Assembly: GCA_046757585.1 (NCBI GenBank)
Contig: JBHHYR010000257.1
Span: forward strand, 1-5,102
DNA from: JBHHYR01 sp046757585
GTDB lineage: Bacteria; Desulfobacterota; Binatia; HRBIN30
Length of the DNA stretch: 5,102 nt
Direction: 5' to 3'
Positions 1 to 4,548 of this stretch are shown in pieces. The position numbers were made by a program, and so were the translations under genes. Numbering within the stretch: the stretch's first letter is position 1; every line of letters starts with the position of its first letter. The notes under the pieces are model-generated. The model was not told where the DNA came from. It saw only the letters and a program-made list of their open reading frames with translations, and did no database searches.

Positions 1-54
1 TCATTCCGGCATCGCCTCCAGAAGTACGGCCTGAGCGAATCAGCGGCCCCCTAG
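1..54 (+). CDS. pilR: C-terminal end of a PilR-type sigma-54 response regulator (partial)
   Basis: Only the last 17 codons are inside the window, reading SFRHRLQKYGLSESAAP and then TAG at 52-54. The SFRxRLxKYGL ending is what is usually seen at the end of the Fis-type helix-turn-helix of NtrC/PilR-family activators, where it forms the DNA recognition helix. In that family a receiver domain and an AAA+ sigma-54 interaction domain precede this helix, but both lie outside the window. The identification rests on a short match plus context: a near-consensus sigma-54 promoter and a pilin gene follow directly, as in the pilS-pilR-pilA order of Geobacter and Myxococcus. The protein would bind upstream of pilA and activate it. 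Another NtrC-family regulator with a similar C-terminus cannot be excluded. Confidence 0.62.
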   Translation, partial: SFRHRLQKYGLSESAAP

Positions 55-86
55 CCTGGCGCCGAACCCGCCAGCTGCATCGGCAA

Positions 87-150
87 ACGTCCACCCTTAC
101 CCCGGCGCGTAGCGTCCTCGCTACGTTGCGATGCGCTGTAGACGTCCACC
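87..150 (+). repeat. 9-bp direct repeat ACGTCCACC (87-95 and 142-150)
   Basis: ACGTCCACC occurs twice, 55 bp apart start to start, about 150-210 bp upstream of the sigma-54 -24 element. That is a plausible distance for an enhancer-type activator site. A 9-bp repeat in a region of this size is not far from chance expectation, so a regulatory role is only a suggestion. Confidence 0.25.
108..125 (+). repeat. Short perfect hairpin downstream of the regulator gene
   Basis: CGTAGCG at 108-114 and CGCTACG at 119-125 form a 7-bp perfect stem with a TCCT loop, about 55 nt after the regulator stop codon. No T-run follows, so it is not a canonical intrinsic terminator. It could be a weak terminator, an mRNA 3'-end stabiliser, or chance. 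Confidence 0.35.
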
Positions 151-186
151 GTACGCCAGACTCTGGTTGGCATGCCTAGCGCATCG
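129..186. repeat. 9-bp inverted repeat with 40-bp spacer
   Basis: CGATGCGCT (129-137) is the exact reverse complement of AGCGCATCG (178-186). The interval holds two smaller dyads, CCAGA-C-TCTGG (156-166) and GGCATGCC (169-176). A candidate second sigma-54-like element, TGGCATG with GC at the right spacing (168-183), overlaps the right arm. This could be a compact protein-binding region, but each element alone is short enough to occur by chance. Confidence 0.25.
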
Positions 187-296
187 TCAAAAAAGTTGCG
201 GTCAATATTTGTCACTGCCCTAGCGGAGAGCGTCTTTTGTCGGTTGCAGCCTGGCTCGGGTGACCAGAAAGTTTCGTCTCGCTGGGAGATGGCCTG

Positions 297-312
297 TGGT
301 ACGTGCCTTGCT
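297..312 (+). promoter_or_regulatory. Sigma-54 (RpoN) promoter of pilA
   Basis: TGGTACGTGCCTTGCT matches the RpoN consensus TGGCACG-N4-TTGCW at every defined position except one (T for C at 300). The invariant GG (298-299) and GC (310-311) are separated by exactly 10 bp. Placing the GC at -13/-12 puts transcription start near 323 and gives a leader of about 130 nt before pilA. Sigma-54 control of pilA by PilR is well known in Pseudomonas, Myxococcus and Geobacter, and the apparent regulator gene lies immediately upstream. This is the strongest regulatory element in the window. Confidence 0.85.
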
Positions 313-327
313 CAAGGTCCTGAACGC

Positions 328-338
328 AGGAGGTGATC
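328..338 (+). promoter_or_regulatory. Extended Shine-Dalgarno sequence in the pilA leader
   Basis: AGGAGGTGATC is complementary over 11 consecutive bases to the usual bacterial 16S rRNA 3' end (GATCACCTCCT). It begins about 5 nt after the predicted transcription start, and its GGAGG core is 6 nt before an ATG at 340. It is about 120 nt upstream of pilA, so it cannot serve the pilA start directly. It would initiate translation of the short leader reading frame or act as a ribosome standby site. Confidence 0.6.
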
Positions 339-339
339 G

Positions 340-366
340 ATGAAGCAAGCGCACGGGCCGCCCTGA
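340..366 (+). CDS. Possible leader peptide MKQAHGPP upstream of pilA
   Basis: An eight-codon reading frame (MKQAHGPP, TGA at 364-366) starts with ATG six bases after a Shine-Dalgarno core that belongs to an unusually long match to 16S rRNA. It lies within the first 45 nt of the predicted sigma-54 transcript. The peptide ends Gly-Pro-Pro-stop; consecutive prolines, particularly near a stop codon, are known to slow ribosomes and to depend on EF-P. A regulatory leader peptide that senses translation capacity is therefore possible. No homology can be claimed for so short a peptide, and the strong ribosome-binding site is the main evidence. Confidence 0.4.
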   Translation: MKQAHGPP

Positions 367-408
367 ACCTGTCGGGACCAGGCAATGGGTAAAAGAGGTA
401 CTACGACC

Positions 409-450
409 ATGAGAAAAAGAGAAAGAACGAATTCTGAAGAGGGAGGATAG
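409..450 (+). CDS. Possible small ORF translationally coupled to pilA
   Basis: ATG at 409 opens a 13-codon frame, MRKRERTNSEEGG, ending with TAG at 448-450, two bases before the pilA ATG. GAGGT at 395-399 is a reasonable ribosome-binding site 9 nt upstream. An in-frame ATG at 385 would lengthen it to 21 codons but has a poorer site. Its last codons, GAG GGA GGA, are themselves the Shine-Dalgarno of pilA, so ribosomes finishing this frame would cover and then release the pilA start. The peptide is very basic at first and acidic at the end. I do not recognise it, and it may have no function beyond coupling. Confidence 0.3.
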   Translation: MRKRERTNSEEGG

Positions 451-452
451 TC

Positions 453-833
453 ATGAGGGCACTCAGAGGTAACGCGGGTTTTACGTTGATCGAATTACTG
501 GTTGTCGTGGCCATCATCGGTATTCTGGCGGCGATCGCCATTCCGCAGTTCGCCGTCTATCGTCAGCGGGGTTTCGATGCCCAAGCTGAATCCGATCTCC
601 GGAACGCGGCAACGGCAGAGGAAGCGAATTTTGCCACCTCGGCAGCGTACGTCACTTGTGCTGACGTGGCGACATGTAATGCGAATTTGCCTGGGTTCAG
701 CGCATCTACCGACACCACAATGGCCATGACAGCGGCCGCCAACAGTTTCACGGGCACGTCGACGTCCTCGAAGGGTTCAGGCGTTACGTGTAGCTGGGAT
801 AGCGCTGGCGGTGGTTTCGGAGGCTGCTCGTAA
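453..833 (+). CDS. pilA: Type IV major pilin (type IVa prepilin)
   Basis: Encodes a 126-residue prepilin, the structural subunit of type IV pili used for twitching, adhesion and DNA uptake. Residues 1-9 (MRALRGNAG) are a short basic leader cut by PilD after Gly9, leaving N-terminal Phe1 to be N-methylated; Glu5 of the mature protein is present (FTLIE). The hydrophobic assembly helix is mature residues 1-27, with the usual Pro22. Mature aromatics fall at F1, F24, Y27, F32, F51 and Y57, followed by a globular region with cysteines at mature 60, 66, 104 and 116 that could form two disulfides. Residues 82-110 of the precursor are very rich in Ser and Thr. GAGGGAGGA (439-447) is a strong ribosome-binding site 5 nt before ATG. 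An in-frame TGA at 435 rules out a longer isoform. Transcription is from the sigma-54 promoter at 297. It could be a minor pilin, but the promoter and strong terminator fit the major one. Confidence 0.93.
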   Translation: MRALRGNAGFTLIELLVVVAIIGILAAIAIPQFAVYRQRGFDAQAESDLRNAATAEEANFATSAAYVTCADVATCNANLPGFSASTDTTMAMTAAANSFTGTSTSSKGSGVTCSWDSAGGGFGGCS

Positions 834-854
834 GCGCTTTGGTAGTGTGACCTT

Positions 855-888
855 AGGGGAGGGCTGGTTTGCCGGCCCTCCCCTTTCT
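855..888 (+). terminator. Rho-independent terminator of pilA
   Basis: AGGGGAGGGCTGG (855-867) pairs with CCGGCCCTCCCCT (872-884) as a 13-bp stem with one G-U pair and a TTTG loop; the stem runs into TTTCT. It begins 21 nt after the pilA stop codon. It should end most pilA transcripts, giving a short abundant pilin mRNA and limiting read-through into the downstream operon. Confidence 0.88.
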
Positions 889-914
889 GCTTTCGGCTGC
901 CCCCCAAGTCACCG

Positions 915-943
915 TTGTTCCGCGATCACTGAATCGGTATTGA
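915..943 (+). promoter_or_regulatory. Weak sigma-70-like promoter candidate for the downstream operon
   Basis: TTGTTC (915-920) and TATTGA (938-943) are separated by 17 bp and lie between the pilA terminator and the next gene. Each matches only three of six consensus positions, so this is a poor candidate. It is listed because the strong terminator implies that the downstream genes need their own promoter or regulated read-through. Confidence 0.2.
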
Positions 944-985
944 ATTCCCTGGCACGCAACGTCTATGAGACAGGATAGCGTGCAA

Positions 986-1897
986 ATGACTGGTCGATCG
1001 CGCCGCTCGTTGGGCTACCTGCTGCTTCTCATGCTTTCCGTCGGTGCTGTCGGCTTTGCAGGCAAGCAGATCGAACGGCAGCCTCGGGCGTCGCAGCTTT
1101 CATCGGCGCCCATCTATCTGCCGCAAGCCAAGTTCCTTCGCCCCCTTTCACTCGGGTACCACAATGTGCTGGCGGATATCCTGTGGTTTCGCACCATCAG
1201 CTATTTCGGCGCACACTACAGGACGGACCGCACGTATCCTTGGCTGGCGTACATGTGCGAGCTGGTGACTGACTTGGATCCGCGTGCGGAGTACGTGTAT
1301 CGATTTGCGGGGGTGATTCTGCCGTGGGAAGCGCAGCAGGTAGACGCCGGCGTCCATCTGCTGGAAAAAGGCGTCGGCGTGCTGCCCAACTCGTGGCTTT
1401 TGCACTACTGGCTGGGATTCACGTACTACTTCTTCATGGGCGACTATGACCACGCGATTGCCCACATGCAACGCGCTGCGGAGCTACCCGATGCGCACCC
1501 CGTTGCGGCGCGGCTGGCCGCTGTCCTCTACCGCCATGAGCATGGTCCTGAGCTGACGCTGCAGTTTCTCGCGGAGATGGAAAGAGATGCAAACACGGAC
1601 GAGATGCGTGCGGTGGTGCGGCGTCACCTGCGAGAGGCGAAGTTGGCGGCGGATCTGGCGCGCTTAACGGCGGCTGTGAAGCACTACCGCGCGCGCTTCG
1701 AACGTGCACCCGATTCCCTCCGGGCACTGGTTGCCGCCGGGCTGTTGAACGAGCTGCCCGTTGATCCGTTCGGCGGCGTTTACGAGCTCGACCCCGAGAG
1801 CGGCGTCGTCCGTTCGTCAACAGGCCGCCAGCCGTTACGGCTGCACCGCAGCCAGCGGGCGGAAGCGGCATCGGGTAACGCACCGCTGCGCGACTGA
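986..1897 (+). CDS. Membrane-anchored TPR-like protein of the pilus/ABC exporter operon
   Basis: A 303-residue protein from ATG 986, which has AGGA 10 nt upstream; an ATG at 965 adds seven residues but has no visible ribosome-binding site. Numbering is from 986. A basic N-terminus and a hydrophobic segment at about 9-25 form a signal anchor with no lipobox Cys, so the rest is probably periplasmic. Residues 62-75 (LADILWFRTISYFG) begin an aromatic-rich helical region; about 90-180 look like degenerate TPR helices (for example LLHYWLGFTYYFFMGDYDHA). The C-terminal part carries ELPVDPFGG near 256-264 followed by Y.LDPESG.VRSS, reminiscent of the Pro-x-Asp-Pro-aromatic-Gly calcium-site region of GspG-type pseudopilins. 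It is the first gene of the block; the ABC ATPase starts 16 nt after its stop. By position it corresponds to Myxococcus PilG, an accessory protein of the PilGHI exporter, but I cannot show homology. An adaptor role is inferred. Confidence 0.8.
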   Translation: MTGRSRRSLGYLLLLMLSVGAVGFAGKQIERQPRASQLSSAPIYLPQAKFLRPLSLGYHNVLADILWFRTISYFGAHYRTDRTYPWLAYMCELVTDLDPRAEYVYRFAGVILPWEAQQVDAGVHLLEKGVGVLPNSWLLHYWLGFTYYFFMGDYDHAIAHMQRAAELPDAHPVAARLAAVLYRHEHGPELTLQFLAEMERDANTDEMRAVVRRHLREAKLAADLARLTAAVKHYRARFERAPDSLRALVAAGLLNELPVDPFGGVYELDPESGVVRSSTGRQPLRLHRSQRAEAASGNAPLRD

Positions 1898-1913
1898 GCA
1901 TCGGGTGCCCGGC

Positions 1914-2840
1914 ATGTTGAGGACGATCGGCCTCGCGAAAGATTTCCGCGATCAGTGGAGAAGCTGGCGCTGGCACCCAGTCCTCAGAGACGTGAGCTTT
2001 TCTGTGAACGAAGGGGAGATCTTTGGGCTGATCGGGCCGAACGGCGCGGGGAAGACGACGACTTTTAAACTGTTGTTGGGGTTCCTGCGCCCGACACGCG
2101 GTGCGATCACCTTCCGTGGGCGGCCCCTCGACGGAGGGGCCCGGGCCCGCATCGGTTTTCTGCCCGAGCAACCCTACTTCTATGATCATCTGACGGTGCG
2201 GGAGACGCTCGACTTCTACGCCCGACTCTATGGCATGGATGCAGCGGGTCGGCGCCAGCGAGTCGCAGAGGTGATTGAGCAGGTGCAGCTCGGCCCGAAG
2301 CGCAACGCGTCCCTGCGTACGCTTTCGAAGGGCACCCTGCAGCGGATCGGTGTTGCGCAAGCGATCCTGAACCGGCCGGATTTGGCCATTCTCGACGAGC
2401 CCATGTCAGGCCTCGACCCTGCTGGTCGCCATCACATGCGCGAGCTGATCCTCTCACTGTGTGACACGGGAACGACGGTGATCTTCTCCTCGCACATCCT
2501 TCCCGACGCGGAGGCGGTCTGTAATCGAGTGGGTGTTCTCGTGGACGGACGCCTGCAGGAAGTTGTCGAACTGCACCGCGGAACCGAGGCAGAGGCGTAT
2601 CTGATAACTGTGAGCGATGTTGCCGCTGCTGCCCTCGCGACCCTGGAAAAGATTGCTGGTACGCCCGGCGTGGCTGGTAGCCGCACCTGGTCATTCCGTC
2701 TGCCTGGCGCAACGGCAGTGCGCCGGGCGCTCGACGTGGTGCGAGAGTGTGACGGCTTTGTCCACAGCCTGACGCCGGTTCAACCTTCGCTCGAGGAACG
2801 GTTCTTGCGCCATGTGGGGCACGTCGCCCAACTCGACTGA
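1914..2840 (+). CDS. ABC-2 exporter ATP-binding protein (PilH-like)
   Basis: A 308-residue cytoplasmic ATPase that would power an ABC-2 type exporter. The nucleotide-binding domain is complete: Walker A GPNGAGKTT (41-49), Q-loop Gln86 in LPEQP, signature LSKGT (137-141), Walker B LAILDEP (157-163), D-loop SGLD (165-168) and H-loop His194 in FSSH. The signature has Lys-Gly-Thr in place of the classic Gly-Gly-Gln, a variation common in this exporter subfamily. About 85 residues after 220 form a C-terminal extension ending PSLEERFLRHV, as usual for these ATPases. ATG 1914 was chosen because homology begins at once (MLRTIGLAKDF); the open frame extends upstream into the previous gene, and GTG 1905 is an alternative. 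No strong ribosome-binding site is seen, so coupling to the upstream gene is likely. Its natural partner is the permease at 4545. In Myxococcus the ATPase PilH, also downstream of pilA, is required for pilus biogenesis. The substrate is unknown. Confidence 0.92.
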   Translation: MLRTIGLAKDFRDQWRSWRWHPVLRDVSFSVNEGEIFGLIGPNGAGKTTTFKLLLGFLRPTRGAITFRGRPLDGGARARIGFLPEQPYFYDHLTVRETLDFYARLYGMDAAGRRQRVAEVIEQVQLGPKRNASLRTLSKGTLQRIGVAQAILNRPDLAILDEPMSGLDPAGRHHMRELILSLCDTGTTVIFSSHILPDAEAVCNRVGVLVDGRLQEVVELHRGTEAEAYLITVSDVAAAALATLEKIAGTPGVAGSRTWSFRLPGATAVRRALDVVRECDGFVHSLTPVQPSLEERFLRHVGHVAQLD

Positions 2841-4548
2841 CCGGCACGTTTCGCGTCGCAAACTGGCCGTCTTGGTCGGTGTGCTCGCGTTCCTTCCCTA
2901 CCTGAACAGTCTCCGGGGGGGGTTCACCTTTGACGACATCGGCTTGGTTCGCGAGAACCCGCTGATCACTGGACCCGTTGCCTCCGCAGCGCAGTTGTTC
3001 ACCACTACGGTCGGTCCCGGTGCACTGTACCGGCCTCTCACCATGCTGACGTATCTCGCCAACGAACGGTGGGGCAACAGCGCCCTGGCGTACCATGTCG
3101 TCAACGTGTGCCTGCACGTGCTGGCTACAATAGCGGCGTTTCACTTCGCCTGGGTTCTGTTGGAATCCCCGCTGGGTGCCACCCTTGCCGCTGCACTTTT
3201 TGCCGTGCACCCGATCCATACGGAAGCGGTCTCCAGCATCGTGGGGCGAGCCGAGTTGCTGGCTGCGCTGCTGGTCTGGATAGCTCTGCTGGCCCTTGTC
3301 CAAGGCGTTCGACGCCGGGCCCGACAGCCGGCGTGGCTCGCCGTGTCGGCCGGTGCTTTGGCTGCTGGTCTCCTTGCCAAGGAGAGTGCTTTCATGGCGA
3401 TTCCGCTGTGCGCCGTGACGTACTTCTGGGTCGCGCCGGCCTCCGGCGCAAAGCGAGCGGCGCGCGCGCTCTGGCCGTACATGGTGGTCGGTGTTGCTTA
3501 CCTGGGCCTGCGTATGCTCGTCCTGGGCACCTTGACCCTGCCGACAAGGCCGAACCTCCTCGACAATCCGCTTGCCTACGTCCCCCTCCTGCCACGGCTT
3601 TGTACCGCGCTCGTCGTTCTGTGGGAGTACCTGTCGCAGCTTGCTTTGCCGCTGCGATTGTCGGCCGATTACTCGTTCAACACGATTCCAGTTGTGGCAT
3701 CTGTGCTCGATTTCCGGTTTGTGATCGCGGTCGCCTCGTGTGCGACAATGGCCGTTGCGCTCGCTTGGAACGCCAAACGGGCTCCCGCATTGATGCTGGC
3801 GGCAGCGTTGACTCTAGTGCCACTGGGGCTGACGGCCAACATCTTCTTTGCGATCGGTACGATCAAGGCTGAGCGTCTCCTGTATGTGCCGTCCTTCGGG
3901 TGGTGTCTGGCAGGCGCATGGCTCATCACGCACACCGCGCGCGACCAGCGACAGCGGTGGTTGGCGCTTGTCGCGGTCGTGGTGGTTGCCGGTGCGGCGC
4001 GCACGTGGGTTCGCAACCGTGATTGGCGGAGCAATTTGGCGCTGTTCGCCGCCACGGTAGAGGCTTCGCCGCGGAGCGCGAAGGCGCACCACAATCTGGC
4101 TGTTGCTTACGAGCGGCGCGGCGAGGTCGATGCAGCGATGTTGCATTTCCGCAAGGCTCTCGCGATTTATCCACCCTACGCCTCGGCGGCGTTTGGAATT
4201 GGCGAGATGTATGAAAAAAGGGGGATGAATACCACTGCTCTGGAATGGTACGCGACGGCGACCAAGCTCGATGCACATCTTGCGAAGGCTCATTTCAACG
4301 CCGGCGCCATCCATTACAGGCGCGGTGAACTGGGCGCCGCAGAAGCTGCCTTCGAAGAGGGGTTACGGTACGAACCGGCCAGTCCTCTTCTGCTGATCGG
4401 CGTGGGCTTGGTACGACTCGCGCAGGGAGATCGCGTCGACGCGGAAGAGATAGTCGGCCGTGCTGCGTCGCTCGCCGACGGTGACCCCAGTGTTGCGAGA
4501 GCCCTTACCCATGCCCGGCGCGCCCTTGACGAGGAGGTTGTCCCATGA
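2812..4548 (+). CDS. TMTC-like multipass membrane protein with C-terminal TPRs, candidate O-glycosyltransferase
   Basis: A 578-residue protein in two halves. Residues about 17-400 form many membrane segments with the signatures of TMTC-type GT-C proteins: an Asp-Asp pair at 41-42 in GGFTFDD after the first segment (the expected catalytic loop), YRPLTMLTY (73-81), HPIHTEAVSSIVGRAELLAA (133-152), LAKESA (188-193), a DUF1736-like stretch with LSADYS (283-288), and AERLLYVPSFG (353-363). Residues about 421-555 hold three clear TPR units starting near 424, 458 and 492 and a weaker fourth. In animals TMTC proteins O-mannosylate cadherins using dolichyl-phosphate mannose; bacterial members are presumed to use polyprenyl-linked sugars, but their targets are mostly unknown. 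ATG 2812 overlaps the ATPase gene by 29 nt, with GAGGAA 13 nt upstream; a later start would remove the first membrane segment. It sits between the two halves of an ABC exporter. Catalysis is inferred, not shown. Confidence 0.85.
   Translation: MWGTSPNSTDRHVSRRKLAVLVGVLAFLPYLNSLRGGFTFDDIGLVRENPLITGPVASAAQLFTTTVGPGALYRPLTMLTYLANERWGNSALAYHVVNVCLHVLATIAAFHFAWVLLESPLGATLAAALFAVHPIHTEAVSSIVGRAELLAALLVWIALLALVQGVRRRARQPAWLAVSAGALAAGLLAKESAFMAIPLCAVTYFWVAPASGAKRAARALWPYMVVGVAYLGLRMLVLGTLTLPTRPNLLDNPLAYVPLLPRLCTALVVLWEYLSQLALPLRLSADYSFNTIPVVASVLDFRFVIAVASCATMAVALAWNAKRAPALMLAAALTLVPLGLTANIFFAIGTIKAERLLYVPSFGWCLAGAWLITHTARDQRQRWLALVAVVVVAGAARTWVRNRDWRSNLALFAATVEASPRSAKAHHNLAVAYERRGEVDAAMLHFRKALAIYPPYASAAFGIGEMYEKRGMNTTALEWYATATKLDAHLAKAHFNAGAIHYRRGELGAAEAAFEEGLRYEPASPLLLIGVGLVRLAQGDRVDAEEIVGRAASLADGDPSVARALTHARRALDEEVVP

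Larger units (their letters stand above)
55..296. other. Non-coding upstream regulatory region of pilA
   Basis: No convincing gene is visible in this stretch between the regulator stop codon and the sigma-54 promoter. It contains a small hairpin, a widely spaced inverted repeat, a 9-bp direct repeat and an AT-rich tract at about 187-212 (A-run, then AATATTTGTCA). Sigma-54 promoters are normally activated from sites 80-200 bp upstream with DNA bending between, so this is where activator and IHF-like sites would be expected. I could not identify a specific binding site with confidence. TTTGTC occurs at 208-213 and 236-241, but such a short repeat is weak evidence. Confidence 0.5.

Noticed and set aside
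57..72. GG-N10-GC sequence just after the regulator stop codon.
   Set aside because: Outside the GG and GC the match to the RpoN consensus is poor, and in GC-rich DNA this spacing is frequent by chance.
187..212. Possible IHF site in the AT-rich tract.
   Set aside because: Neither TCAA occurrence fits WATCAANNNNTTR with correct spacing; the tract is compatible with bending but no specific site can be claimed.
563..907. Minus-strand frame of 114 codons covering pilA and its terminator.
   Set aside because: It runs through the hairpin and is antisense to an unmistakable pilin; no ribosome-binding site or family signature was seen.
950..965. Sigma-54-like sequence TGGCACGCAACGTCTA before the TPR-like gene.
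   Set aside because: The -24 half is perfect but the base pair 10 bp after GG is CT rather than the nearly invariant GC.
1761..1913. Upstream extension of the ABC ATPase to ATG 1761.
   Set aside because: The extra 51 residues overlap the end of the preceding gene by more than 130 nt and do not look like an ABC ATPase N-terminus; family similarity begins at ATG 1914.
1434..2360. Long open frame of 308 codons on the minus strand.
   Set aside because: It overlaps the well-supported TPR-like and ABC ATPase genes, its translation is Arg/Pro/Ala-rich with no domain signature, and GC-rich coding DNA commonly gives such antisense frames.
2107..3303. Long open frame of 398 codons on the minus strand.
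   Set aside because: It is antisense to the ABC ATPase and the TMTC-like gene, both of which show clear family motifs; its composition is low-complexity Arg/Gln/Gly with no recognisable domain.
3069..3872. Plus-strand frame of 267 codons inside the TMTC-like gene.
   Set aside because: It is an out-of-frame shadow; the translation is Cys/Arg/Gly-rich and lacks the conserved motifs found in the other frame.
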